In this document: piece after piece, positions 1-9,102 of the stretch | How the letters are laid out: each line of letters opens with the position of its first letter | Position numbering within the stretch: position 1 is the stretch's first letter | Assembly (NCBI GenBank): GCA_028571325.1 | Contig: CP116767.1 | Location: 1-64,000, forward strand | DNA length: 64,000 nucleotides | DNA from: Wolbachia endosymbiont of Ctenocephalides felis wCfeF | GTDB lineage: Bacteria; Pseudomonadota; Alphaproteobacteria; Rickettsiales; Anaplasmataceae | Direction of reading: 5' to 3' | Made by a program: the position numbers and the translations under genes | The notes under the pieces: model-generated | What the model was told of the DNA's origin: nothing | Seen by the model: only the letters and a program-made list of their open reading frames with translations | Database searches by the model: none

Positions 1-1383
1 ATGAGCTTGATTAACCCTAAGGTTTCTACTATGTTTTTTGACCAAATTGTTACAGTAACAGATCACAGTATTGCTTGGGAAAAAATCCAAAATTGTCTTT
101 ATAATCTTTATGGAGAGGCAACGTATAACAGCTGGCTAAGTTCACTTAGCTTTGTTAGTAGTAGCAATGGAGAAGTTTTGTTGTCTGTGCCAACAAGATT
201 TATAAAGGAGTGGATTACGGTTCACTACATGGAAAAAATACTATCATTGTGGCAGAATGAGGATGAAAGTATACGTTCTATTGATATTCAAGTAATCGAG
301 GAAAAGAATCCAAACCCTAATACTATATCAAAAAGTAGAGAGGAAAGTAATCATAGTCTTGGTTCACCGCTGGATCCAAGGTTTACCTTTGATAATTTCG
401 TGGTAGGAAAGCCAAATGAGCTAGCGTTTACAGCTGCAAAGCGTGTGGCAGAGTCTATAGATCCAATACCAGGCAGCAACCCTCTGTTTCTATATGGTGG
501 AGTGGGGCTTGGTAAAACACACCTGATGCATGCTATAGCTTGGCACATAGTCAATTCTCCATCGGTAAAAAGAAAAGTAGCATATTTATCAGCAGAGAAG
601 TTCATGTACCAATATATTACAGCACTACGGAGCAAGGATATTATGTTGTTTAAGGAACAATTTAGGTCAGTAGATGTATTGATGGTAGATGATGTACAAT
701 TTATCAGTGGTAAAGACAGCACGCAGGAAGAGTTTTTTCATACCTTTAATGCACTAATAGACCAAAATAAGCAATTGGTTATATCGGCTGATAGATCTCC
801 TAGCGATCTTGATGGAGTAGAGGAAAGAATAAAATCGCGGCTTGGTTGGGGGTTGGTGGCGGATATTAATGAAACAACTTTCGAGTTAAGACTTGGTATA
901 TTGCAGGCCAAAGTGGAGCAAATGAGTATGTATGTTCCGGATGATGTGCTAGAGTTTTTGGCAAGGAACATAAAATCTAATATAAGAGAATTGGAAGGAG
1001 CATTGAATAAAGTTGCCCATACTTCATTGATTGGCAGGAGTATGACAGTAGAGTCCGCCAGTGAAACTCTAGCAGATCTTCTTAGATCAAATCATAAGTC
1101 AATTACAATAGCAGAAATACAAAGGAAAATAGCTGAGTTTTTTAATATAAAAGTAGCGGATATGCACTCCAATAGAAGGCTTCGCGGTCTTGTAAGGCCA
1201 AGGCAAATAGCTATGTATTTTGCTAAGAAATTCACACAAAAAAGCTTGCCAGATATTGGAAGAAGCTTTGGTGGCAGAGACCATGCTACTGTTATACATG
1301 CAGTAAAACAAATAGAAAACTTTATAAAAACCGACTCAAATTTTGCTGATGAAATTAATCAATTAAGGAAAATGTTTAAATAG
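1..1383 (+). CDS. dnaA: Chromosomal replication initiator DnaA
   Basis: DnaA opens the replication origin and loads helicase. The 460-residue protein has the usual order: an N-terminal domain I (about residues 20-100), a short linker, an AAA+ domain with Walker A GGVGLGKT at 166-173 and Walker B LMVDDVQF at 227-234, and a C-terminal DNA-binding domain ending in the signature [11 protein letters not shown]. The first ATG is at base 1; a second in-frame ATG at 31 (MFFDQ) is an equally plausible start because no upstream sequence is visible to test a ribosome site. It is not followed by dnaN, and the downstream gap holds a dispersed repeat instead of an obvious origin, which fits Rickettsiales, where oriC is not beside dnaA. 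Base 1 coinciding with the gene suggests the genome was linearised here. Identity is very secure. Confidence 0.97.
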   Translation: MSLINPKVSTMFFDQIVTVTDHSIAWEKIQNCLYNLYGEATYNSWLSSLSFVSSSNGEVLLSVPTRFIKEWITVHYMEKILSLWQNEDESIRSIDIQVIEEKNPNPNTISKSREESNHSLGSPLDPRFTFDNFVVGKPNELAFTAAKRVAESIDPIPGSNPLFLYGGVGLGKTHLMHAIAWHIVNSPSVKRKVAYLSAEKFMYQYITALRSKDIMLFKEQFRSVDVLMVDDVQFISGKDSTQEEFFHTFNALIDQNKQLVISADRSPSDLDGVEERIKSRLGWGLVADINETTFELRLGILQAKVEQMSMYVPDDVLEFLARNIKSNIRELEGALNKVAHTSLIGRSMTVESASETLADLLRSNHKSITIAEIQRKIAEFFNIKVADMHSNRRLRGLVRPRQIAMYFAKKFTQKSLPDIGRSFGGRDHATVIHAVKQIENFIKTDSNFADEINQLRKMFK

Positions 1384-1459
1384 AGACACAGGCCTTATGT
1401 TTAGCGCTGGGGCGGCAATAGATCACTCGCATAGCTTTTAGCAGCACGTTGGATTCAAC

Positions 1460-1905
1460 AAAAACAAAAAAAACTACTTGACAACTTTCGCCAATTCCAT
1501 TATCATAAGGTTGAAGCTATTATTTATCTTCAGTCTGTGCAAATTAAATGAGAAAAAAACTTAGCATATTTGGCGTCTCATGTTTAATTTCTCGCACTAT
1601 GTGCACTGCATGTCTTTTTAAAACTTCTGTTTTTTTACCTATACAAGCTCAAACGCGCTTATAAGTCGTTTAAGACATCAAAAACGCCAATATCATAAGA
1701 TAGATAGTGAATAACTAGCTACTCGGGGTTTCTTTTGCTTTTTTTCTGCTTAGTGAGTTTCTTAAACGTTTATGGCTAAGGTTAAGTTGCATTAAAAAGC
1801 AGCTAAGTCGCACTTATTAAGCGTTTAAGATAAAAAAACGCCAACATTTCGACACAAAAGTAAATAATTAGCCACTACGGGGCTTCTTTTGCTTTTTTTC
1901 AGCCT
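1460..1905 (+). repeat. Dispersed promoter-bearing repeat, copy 1
   Basis: This fills most of the dnaA-ankyrin gap (1384-2038). It starts with a promoter-like TTGACA at 1478-1483, a 17-bp spacer and TATCAT at 1501-1506. The body contains an inverted pair TTGGCGT/ACGCCAA (about 1574 and 1683) and two CGGGG(T/C)TTCTTTTGCTTTTTTT tracts (about 1724 and 1878). The same unit recurs seven more times in the window. The closest partner is the copy at 62.8-63.3 kb, which matches through both modules in the opposite orientation. No protein is supported here. Confidence 0.85.
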
Positions 1906-2038
1906 TGCTACTCGTTAGCGCTGCATTAGCTATATCACATGGGATTGTGCAATAGGTGCAGCTTAACATAAAAGTTTGACTTTTTGAAATTTTTGGTTAC
2001 GCTCAGGTATAGTTTACTATTAATAAGGGGTAGTCGCC

Positions 2039-3007
2039 ATGAATAAAGAAGAAGCTTTAGAAGTATTGGAAATATCAGGTGATCTTTCTGATTTTGAAAT
2101 TGTTTGTCAAGTTAAGCAGCAACTTAAAAAATTAGATAAAGATAGTACAGAGAAACTCTCAGAGAAAATAGAAGCATGTAAATTTCTTACTGATGGTCAA
2201 GAAGATCAGGCAGAAGTTTTCTCAGACCTTGTAATATCAGCCATTAACGACGATAAACTAGATTTTTTGGAGTTGTTGCTAAAGACAGTAAAAAATGGTG
2301 ATAAATTTAATTATTTGGATGCAGAAGGTACTGGTGGCAATATACCATTAAACTTCGCGCTTGGGCATATAAGTTACAAACATGAGTCAAGGATTAAGGC
2401 CATAAACTTACTTTTGGAGCATGGTGCTAGTCCTAATACAAGAAACCGAGAAGGCAAATCATCATTACACTGTGTTATTAATAATAGTGATGGCGTTTTT
2501 TGCCACAAAGTTACTGAATTGCTATTAGATCATGGAGCTAATCCTGATACAGGAGATAGTCAAGGTAAAACACTGTTGCATTACTTATTGGAAGATAGCA
2601 TTCACAATCGTGTTGAAATTGCAAAATTGCTTTTAAGGAGAGGTGCTGATCCTAATGCAAAAGATAAGTACAATAAAAGACCAGTGGATTATGCTAAACA
2701 TGACAGTAAAGTTGGGCAGTTATTTGGTGCAATTGATTATAATATGGCGTTGATACACTCTGGTAGTGCGGTGGCTCTTTCATTGCTGAGTGTTGGTTGC
2801 GCAGTTGAAGCTGCAGTTGGAAATTGGAGAAAAGCAGATAAAATTGGGTTTATTATCCTTGCAACAGGTGCAGCTGCTGTTGCATTATATTGTGCGTACC
2901 ACGCAATAAAAATTATGTTCTTTTCAGAACCCTCAACTGAATTTACTGAAGCTAGGGCGGAGTTTTCTAATAGTCAGAAATCATTAAGTCCAGCAGGCGG
3001 AGCTTAA
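2039..3007 (+). CDS. Ankyrin repeat protein with C-terminal membrane hairpin
   Basis: The 322-residue protein has a non-repetitive N-terminus (about 1-80), then ankyrin-type repeats (about 85-225) with recurring cores such as LLLEHGASPNT, LLLDHGANPDT and LLLRRGADPNA, and two hydrophobic segments (about 233-255 and 270-292) that should anchor it in a membrane. Ankyrin repeats bind proteins, and in Wolbachia such genes are numerous and often suspected of acting on host targets; that role is inference here. The ATG start is supported by AAGGGG eight bases upstream. It stands alone between a dispersed repeat and sucA. The repeat assignment is secure; the partner and location are unknown. Confidence 0.88.
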   Translation: MNKEEALEVLEISGDLSDFEIVCQVKQQLKKLDKDSTEKLSEKIEACKFLTDGQEDQAEVFSDLVISAINDDKLDFLELLLKTVKNGDKFNYLDAEGTGGNIPLNFALGHISYKHESRIKAINLLLEHGASPNTRNREGKSSLHCVINNSDGVFCHKVTELLLDHGANPDTGDSQGKTLLHYLLEDSIHNRVEIAKLLLRRGADPNAKDKYNKRPVDYAKHDSKVGQLFGAIDYNMALIHSGSAVALSLLSVGCAVEAAVGNWRKADKIGFIILATGAAAVALYCAYHAIKIMFFSEPSTEFTEARAEFSNSQKSLSPAGGA

Positions 3008-3083
3008 TAATTAGAGACTAAAGGAGTTCTTTTTTAAAAAACTTAAGGTATAATATAGGTATTTGATATCTTTTATAGTGATT

Positions 3084-5741
3084 ATGCTGAGTTTAAGCTG
3101 CCTTTATGGTGACAATGCGGAATTTGTGGAGGAAATGTATAGCCGCTATCTGCGGGGCGATAAATCAATCGGAGAGGATTGGTACAGAATTTTTTCAAGC
3201 AATTTAGAAGTAAGTCAGGCAAAGCCCTGCAGTGTGCAGCATGCGGCCAAGACGGATAATTCAGCTTCTGATCTGGCAAATTTCTTCAGATCTTACGGTC
3301 ATTTTTTCGCGGATCTTAATCCGTTATCACCAAATGTAAATAAAGAAATAGATTATCAGAAATATTCAAATCTCTCTCCAACGCATGATGCTGGTATCTA
3401 TAGAGATATTTACTGCAAGAATATCGGTTTTGAATTTATGCATATTTCCTCTTATGAGGAGAGAATGTGGCTGCAGGAGAAAATTGAAAACCAGACCTAT
3501 ACTCTAAGCTCTCAGGACAAAAAAGAGATACTTAGGCACTTGATCGAATCTGAGATGTTCGAGCAGTTCCTCCATATGAAATTTCCTGGATATAAGCGTT
3601 TCTCTATCGAAGGTGGAGAGTCAACTATTGTTGCAATTGAGAGAATTATTAGTGATTCTGTGGCTTTTGGTATTGAAGAGGTAGTTCTCGGTATGGCTCA
3701 CCGCGGACGACTCAGTGTTCTAACCAAAGTTATGGGGAAAGAATATGCGGCAACGCTTTCTGAATTTCAAGGCAACCTTGCATACCCAAGTGGTCTTGAG
3801 GTGTCTGGCGATGTTAAATATCACCTCGGTTACTCCTCTGATCGCACACTTGCCAGTGGTAAAAAAATGCATTTGAGTTTATGTCCTAACCCATCTCACC
3901 TTGAAGCGGTAAACCCGGTTCTGGTTGGAAGAATAAGAGCAAAGCAGAATATGAGATCTGTGCTTGGAATATCAATTCATGGTGATGCGGCCTTCATCGG
4001 CCAAGGAGTGGTTGCTGAAACTCTGACCTTGAGCAATATTGAAGGTTATAAAGTGGATGGTATCGTGCATATTGTCATTAATAACCAAATTGGTTTTACT
4101 GCGAGCCCATGCTGCGCGCGGTCATCTTTTTATTGCACTGATATAACTAAATCTATAGAAGCTCCAGTGTTTCATGTGAATGGAGATAATCCAGAAGCAG
4201 TCAGTTTTGTTGCAAGTTTGGCGATGGAATATAGGCAGAAGTTTAAAAAGGATGTGGTGATTGACGTAATATGCTACCGCAAATATGGCCATAATGAAGG
4301 TGATGAGCCAAATTTCACTCAGCCACTCATGTACAAGGCAATATCAAAGCATAAAACTCCAGGAACGCTGTATGAAGAGAAGCTGACTGCAGAGAAAGTG
4401 CTAAGTAGTGATGAGATAAGTAAACTACGCAGCGAATTTAGGGCAAAGTTGGATAAAAGCCTTGCTGAATCAGCGACTTACACTCCAAAAAAAGCTGACT
4501 GGTTCGGTGGTGTGTGGTCAAAACTCAGGAGAGCGAGATTAAATGATTTGAGCGAATACTATACGGATTCTGGTGTTTCACCAAGTGAGCTAAAAAAATT
4601 AGGTGTACACATAAATAGCAATATTCCAAGCAGTTTTAATATTAACAATAAAGTTAGAAAAATACTCGATGGAAGAATAGACAGTATAAATTCCGGTAGC
4701 AATGTAGACTGGGCAACGGCTGAAAGTCTTGCATTTGCATCGCTGCTTACAGAAGGGATAGGAGTGCGTTTATCAGGACAAGATTCTGGCCGTGGAACTT
4801 TTTCGCACCGTCATTCAAAGCTTGTTGATCAAGCAACGGAGGAAACGTTTATTCCGCTAAACAATATAAGCGAGAAGCAGGCTCACTTTGAGGTCATGGA
4901 TAGCGCTCTGTCTGAATATGCTGTGATGGGCTTCGAATATGGATATAGTCTTGACTCTCCATATTCACTGGTGCTCTGGGAAGGGCAGTTTGGTGATTTT
5001 GCAAATGGCGCGCAAATCATGATTGACCAGTTTATTGCATCGGCAGAAACAAAGTGGTTGCGATCAAGTGGTCTAGTTTTACTCTTGCCTCATGGTTATG
5101 AAGGACAAGGACCTGAGCATAGCTCCGCGCGTATAGAGAGATTTTTGCAACTCTGCGCGGAAGATAATATGCAGGTGGTTAATTGCTCCACTCCGGCGAA
5201 TTACTTTCATGTTTTGCGCCGGCAAGTTCATCGGGATTTTCGTAAGCCTCTGGTAGTGTTTACACCTAAATCGCTACTGCGTCACAAAAGGGCAGTTTCT
5301 AGCCTATCTGACTTTGAAAAAAAATTCCTTACGGTAATTCCAGAATATAGAGCAGATTTAGTTGCAAACGATAAAATACGTAAAGTTGTAATATGCAGTG
5401 GTAAAGTTTATTACGATATAATTGAAGTATGTGAAAAACAAAAAATAAATGATATAGCAGTAATACGATTGGAGCAATTCTATCCGTTTCCTGCTGATAA
5501 ATTAAGTAATGAACTTGAGAAGTACAGAAACGCTGAGATTGTATGGTGTCAAGAAGAACCAAAAAATATGGGAGGATGGTTCTTTGTCAACCCATTGATA
5601 GAAGAAGTGTTATCCAATCTCAATATTCAAGCAAAAAGGCCTCAGTGCATTGCAAGGCCTGCTGCTGCGTCTCCTGCATGTGGTTATGCTAGTGTTCACA
5701 CTCAGCAACAAGAGGAGATTTTGAGGCAGGTGGTAAGCTAA
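3084..5741 (+). CDS. sucA: 2-oxoglutarate dehydrogenase E1 component
   Basis: Thiamine-diphosphate-dependent E1 subunit of the 2-oxoglutarate dehydrogenase complex, which decarboxylates 2-oxoglutarate in the TCA cycle. The N-terminal motif LYGDNAEFVEEMYSRYL, the GMAHRGRLSVL segment, the thiamine-binding GDAAFIGQGVV region and the HNEGDEPNFTQP block are all family hallmarks, and the ~885-residue length is close to normal. I chose the ATG at 3084 because it places the conserved LYGDN motif near the N-terminus. The same frame stays open back to a TTG at 3063, and a TATAAT lies at 3049-3054 just upstream. No sucB follows; the gene ends overlapping a convergent phage-like gene. Local GC looks higher than in its neighbours. 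Confidence 0.96.
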   Translation: MLSLSCLYGDNAEFVEEMYSRYLRGDKSIGEDWYRIFSSNLEVSQAKPCSVQHAAKTDNSASDLANFFRSYGHFFADLNPLSPNVNKEIDYQKYSNLSPTHDAGIYRDIYCKNIGFEFMHISSYEERMWLQEKIENQTYTLSSQDKKEILRHLIESEMFEQFLHMKFPGYKRFSIEGGESTIVAIERIISDSVAFGIEEVVLGMAHRGRLSVLTKVMGKEYAATLSEFQGNLAYPSGLEVSGDVKYHLGYSSDRTLASGKKMHLSLCPNPSHLEAVNPVLVGRIRAKQNMRSVLGISIHGDAAFIGQGVVAETLTLSNIEGYKVDGIVHIVINNQIGFTASPCCARSSFYCTDITKSIEAPVFHVNGDNPEAVSFVASLAMEYRQKFKKDVVIDVICYRKYGHNEGDEPNFTQPLMYKAISKHKTPGTLYEEKLTAEKVLSSDEISKLRSEFRAKLDKSLAESATYTPKKADWFGGVWSKLRRARLNDLSEYYTDSGVSPSELKKLGVHINSNIPSSFNINNKVRKILDGRIDSINSGSNVDWATAESLAFASLLTEGIGVRLSGQDSGRGTFSHRHSKLVDQATEETFIPLNNISEKQAHFEVMDSALSEYAVMGFEYGYSLDSPYSLVLWEGQFGDFANGAQIMIDQFIASAETKWLRSSGLVLLLPHGYEGQGPEHSSARIERFLQLCAEDNMQVVNCSTPANYFHVLRRQVHRDFRKPLVVFTPKSLLRHKRAVSSLSDFEKKFLTVIPEYRADLVANDKIRKVVICSGKVYYDIIEVCEKQKINDIAVIRLEQFYPFPADKLSNELEKYRNAEIVWCQEEPKNMGGWFFVNPLIEEVLSNLNIQAKRPQCIARPAAASPACGYASVHTQQQEEILRQVVS

Positions 5742-6337
5742 CTGAGCTTCACCTCCACTAGTGGAATGTTGCTCCAACCGCTGCTACCGTAGTTATCAAT
5801 AGAAGCGTTTAAGTAATCTGTATCAAAGCGCACGGGCACATCAAATTCAAAACTTGCAGTGATTATTGCATCCTTCATTGGTGGTCTGGTAAACATAATT
5901 TCTCCAGTTGAATAATTCACTGAATATCTTCCTGTCTCTATACCGTCTAGGTAAATTTTTATTGTATCATGTACTGGCTTTTTAATCGTTCGTGTATGTT
6001 TGTCTTTTCCGCTAACATAGGTTTTGATCAGTTGAAAAGTCATTTTTTTGTTGTCCCCTATCCCAATTTCTTGATTTGTGGCTGTAAAGTCTGACCAATC
6101 CTTAAAACGAAATCCTATTGCTCTACCTTTTCGTGCGTTAAAAAATGTTATGAGTTCTGTTAGCTGCTCATTTGATCTGACTCCATAAGCTATGTTGTAC
6201 TTAGCACGCGCATGAGACCAGTTGATGTTGCGCTGTTCACAACCATTGTGGGTTGTTACGACATCAGTGGAAAATTCCGGTCCTCCAGTGGAACCGTAAG
6301 ATATATTTTCTGGAAATCTCATTTCTGTAAATGACAT
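5738..6337 (-). CDS. DUF2460 protein, gene-transfer-agent/phage tail type
   Basis: A protein of about 199 residues matching the DUF2460/TIGR02217 family, found as a tail-region gene (orfg12 type) in the alphaproteobacterial gene transfer agent cluster. Diagnostic stretches are FPENISYGSTGGPEF, the SNEQLTELITFFNARKGRAIGFRFKDWSD block, and the C-terminal FDVPVRFDTDYL. The start is the ATG at 6337, preceded by a perfect AGGAGG; an upstream in-frame ATG at 6397 has no such site. It stands alone: no capsid, portal or other tail gene is next to it, and its stop overlaps the stop of sucA by four bases. I read it as an isolated but intact GTA-derived gene. Whether it still functions cannot be told from sequence. 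Confidence 0.85.
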   Translation of the reverse strand: MSFTEMRFPENISYGSTGGPEFSTDVVTTHNGCEQRNINWSHARAKYNIAYGVRSNEQLTELITFFNARKGRAIGFRFKDWSDFTATNQEIGIGDNKKMTFQLIKTYVSGKDKHTRTIKKPVHDTIKIYLDGIETGRYSVNYSTGEIMFTRPPMKDAIITASFEFDVPVRFDTDYLNASIDNYGSSGWSNIPLVEVKLS

Positions 6338-6539
6338 ATGTCCTCCTAAAAAATAAAATGTGGCTGAAGAAGATTTTGGAGGCGTTTCACATAACAAACG
6401 ATATTATGAAAGTGGCTGAAACTTTATACCACCAAGATAACATTTTAAACTGCTGCTATATTTATCACACCTACATTTACTATACTCAAGTTCACTTGTA
6501 CTGTCAAGCAAAAAAATAAAATTTTATGACAAACTGAAA

Positions 6540-7298
6540 CTAGCCTTGTTTATGGCTTAATTCATCTACTTTTTCGCGTAGCACATCCAAATCAGTCGCT
6601 CCTACAAACAGACTATCCCCAATTATTAAAAAAGGTGTACCGCCTACTCCTAGGTTCCTTACTAAAAGCCTGCTGCCGTTTATCATCTGTTCAATTTTGT
6701 CCGCATTGTTTTTTACAGAGTCATTGAAGTCATTTTCATTGATTCCTATGCTTTTTACTATATCCAATATATTTTCGTCTGAAAATTCTCCTTTGTGGTC
6801 TAAGGCAGCATAGTGAAAATCAAAATATTTTCCTTTATCAATAAAATAGACAGCTAAAGCACTCTTTGCCGCCTTTAAAGAATCGTTACCAAGTATTGGA
6901 GTGTCCCTAAAAATGTACTTAACTTTGCCGTCATTGATCAGCTGTTTTACATCGTCCTTTATGGCTTTGCAATAGCCACAAGAATAATCAAAAAACCCTA
7001 CAGCTATAACATTGCTATTTTCATTTCCTAAGTAAGGATAAGTGGAGTCAAATATTTCATTTTTATACTGTAAGATTTTACCTTTAGCCGCGTTATCCCG
7101 AGCAGCGTAGCTACTTTTAATTGATTCTTCCCGGAGAGTTTTTATAATCTTATCAAAATTTCTGCTTATATAGTTATCTAATCTCTCGCCTATATACTTA
7201 TCGTTTAGCACTTGGCTGCGATTTGAGAGCCAATTATTTATTATTGGCAAACCTGCTATTACTATTATTAAAATCAACAGAAATGATATTCTAGACAT
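6540..7298 (-). CDS. DsbA-family thiol oxidoreductase (Com1-like)
   Basis: A 252-residue protein with an N-terminal signal/anchor (residues 3-22, mostly Leu/Ile/Val), a coiled N-terminal extension (about 25-85), and a thioredoxin-fold DsbA domain. The active-site CGYC follows FFDYS, and the cis-proline loop GVGGTPF is present near the C-terminus. Proteins of this type introduce or isomerise disulfides in the periplasm; the closest named family is the Com1/DsbA-like group of intracellular bacteria. There is no dsbB next to it. The only other feature nearby is a hairpin-rich spacer upstream of the start. Family call is secure, exact redox role is not. Confidence 0.9.
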   Translation of the reverse strand: MSRISFLLILIIVIAGLPIINNWLSNRSQVLNDKYIGERLDNYISRNFDKIIKTLREESIKSSYAARDNAAKGKILQYKNEIFDSTYPYLGNENSNVIAVGFFDYSCGYCKAIKDDVKQLINDGKVKYIFRDTPILGNDSLKAAKSALAVYFIDKGKYFDFHYAALDHKGEFSDENILDIVKSIGINENDFNDSVKNNADKIEQMINGSRLLVRNLGVGGTPFLIIGDSLFVGATDLDVLREKVDELSHKQG

Positions 7299-7532
7299 AC
7301 ATTTGTTAAAGGACCTGCAGTATAAAATTTTTAGTACCTGTATATTGAAAAAAGCATCTGATGTTAATATATAAAAACATTCATATCAAGTGTATTTTAT
7401 AACCGGTTTTGCCGCAAGTGCAAACTTTACGTACAATGAAAACTAAGCACGTTGCCACAAAACTCATCAGCAAATTTGATAATGCAAGTAGCCAAAGCAC
7501 GCCAGGATAGCCAACTATAAGATACCCCATCC

Positions 7533-7622
7533 TTTACCGCCGCGTATAGCAACCGTAAACGCAGCGGTAAAAAAGTTGACCATTTCATAACCGCGGCATA
7601 TAATGCTAGCAAACGCCGCGGT
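7533..7622. repeat. Two tandem GC-rich palindromic elements
   Basis: The 330-base gap between the DsbA-like gene and the ATPase ends in two related hairpins. The first pairs 7533-7544 (TTTACCGCCGCG) with 7560-7571. The second pairs 7590-7597 (ACCGCGGC) with 7615-7622. Both right arms share the pattern AAACGC-x-GCGGTAAA, so they are copies of one palindromic unit. They stop just before the ATPase start at 7630, with no Shine-Dalgarno sequence between. The rest of 7299-7532 shows nothing I can name. Confidence 0.65.
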
Positions 7623-7629
7623 AAATTAT

Positions 7630-9099
7630 ATGAATGAACCAATAATTGGTAGGGAAAAAGAAGCAGACATTCTAGAAAATAAGCTTCATTCCCAATCAGC
7701 TGAATTTATTGCTGTTTATGGTCGGCGTCGTGTGGGTAAGACGTACCTAATAAAACAATTTTTCAGTAAACATGCCGATATTTTATTTGAACAGACTGGT
7801 CTTAATAATGGTACTTTGCAGGAGCAGCTTGCAATTTTTACACAGGCGTTATCGAACACTTTTTACAAAGGTGCAAGAATGGCTTTGCCTAAAAATTGGA
7901 TGGATGCTTTGCAACAACTCGCACTTGCTATTGATAATAACACACATGAGAATGAACAAGTTGTTTTATTTTTTGATGAATTGCCGTGGCTAGCTACAAA
8001 AAAATCTGGTTTTTTAAAAGCATTAGAATATTTTTGGAACACACGTTGGACATACCGAAAGGGACTTATCTTGGTTGTGTGTGGCTCAGCGGCTTCTTGG
8101 ATGTTGGAAAATATAATTTATACCAAAGGGGGATTACATAATCGTATTACTGCAAGAATACCTTTGCAGCCTTTTAACTTACGTGAAACTAAAGAATATC
8201 TAAGATATTTAGGAGTCAACCTTAATCACCAGCAAATATTGCATCTCTATATGGCCATGGGAGGGATACCGCATTATCTTAAGGAAGTAAGTAAAGGATT
8301 ATCGGCAGCGCAGAATATTAATGTGATCTGCTTCCAGGAGAATGGTTTATTATTTGATGAATTTGATATGCTGTTCCACTCCTTATACGAAGAGCCAGAA
8401 ACATATCTAAGCATTATTCGCGCAATTGCAAAAAAAACAAAAGGAATCAGCAGAAAAGAACTTATAGAAGTAACTAAAATCACTGAGGGTGGTTACTTAA
8501 CCACTAGACTAAGGAGCTTAGAAGAAGCTGGATTTATTGGTGGTTTTTTACCACTGAGTAAAGCAAAAAGAGGAGTATATTACAGAATAATTGACGAATA
8601 TATATTATTTTATCTAACATGGATTGAACCGTTTAGGGAAGTAACAAAAAGGGCAATAATAAGTGATGCTCACTATTGGGAGTTAGCAATAAAGAAACCA
8701 GCTTGGCAAACATGGACAGGACAAACATTTGAAGCAGTGTGTTTTAAACATGCCAATAAAATTAGAAAAAAATTAAATATAGAGCATATAGCAGTCATAT
8801 GTGGAGATTGGCAATATCACCCAGAGAAGAACAGTAAAGAATCTGGTGCCCAGATTGACTTAGTTTTTGATCGAGAAGATGGATGTGTAATGCTCTGTGA
8901 AATAAAGTATAGTGATAAACCTTACACAGTAACGAAGGAATTTGTTGAACAATTAAAGAGAAAAGAAGCAGTTTATAGAGAAAGAACAAGGTCGAAAAAA
9001 CAGATATTCTGGGTATTAATTGCTGCAAATGGAGCTTCTGAGAACCAATATCTAAAAGATACGATACATCATGTGATTACACTAGAAGACTTGTTTTGA
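7630..9099 (+). CDS. Archaeal-type AAA ATPase with DUF234/PD-(D/E)XK-like C-terminus
   Basis: A 489-residue protein. The N-terminal ATPase has Walker A GRRRVGKT at 31-38 and Walker B VVLFFDELPWL about 90 residues later. It is followed by a winged-helix-like region (KTKGISRKELIEVTKITEGGYLTTRL). The C-terminal domain carries QIDLVFDR then CEIKYSD, the D...ExK spacing of a PD-(D/E)XK nuclease fold. This architecture matches the Archaeal ATPase (PF01637) plus DUF234 families, whose biological role is poorly known. I take ATG 7630 (MNEPIIGREKE); an in-frame ATG at 7603 lies inside a hairpin. The family is patchy in bacteria and common in mobile or symbiont genomes, so transfer is plausible but inferred. 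It ends four bases before ubiD. Confidence 0.85.
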   Translation: MNEPIIGREKEADILENKLHSQSAEFIAVYGRRRVGKTYLIKQFFSKHADILFEQTGLNNGTLQEQLAIFTQALSNTFYKGARMALPKNWMDALQQLALAIDNNTHENEQVVLFFDELPWLATKKSGFLKALEYFWNTRWTYRKGLILVVCGSAASWMLENIIYTKGGLHNRITARIPLQPFNLRETKEYLRYLGVNLNHQQILHLYMAMGGIPHYLKEVSKGLSAAQNINVICFQENGLLFDEFDMLFHSLYEEPETYLSIIRAIAKKTKGISRKELIEVTKITEGGYLTTRLRSLEEAGFIGGFLPLSKAKRGVYYRIIDEYILFYLTWIEPFREVTKRAIISDAHYWELAIKKPAWQTWTGQTFEAVCFKHANKIRKKLNIEHIAVICGDWQYHPEKNSKESGAQIDLVFDREDGCVMLCEIKYSDKPYTVTKEFVEQLKRKEAVYRERTRSKKQIFWVLIAANGASENQYLKDTIHHVITLEDLF

Positions 9100-9102
9100 G
9101 CT

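Noticed and set aside
1384..2038. A replication origin next to dnaA
   Set aside because: I saw no cluster of DnaA boxes or AT-rich unwinding region, and the gap is a dispersed repeat found elsewhere. In Rickettsiales the origin is usually not beside dnaA.
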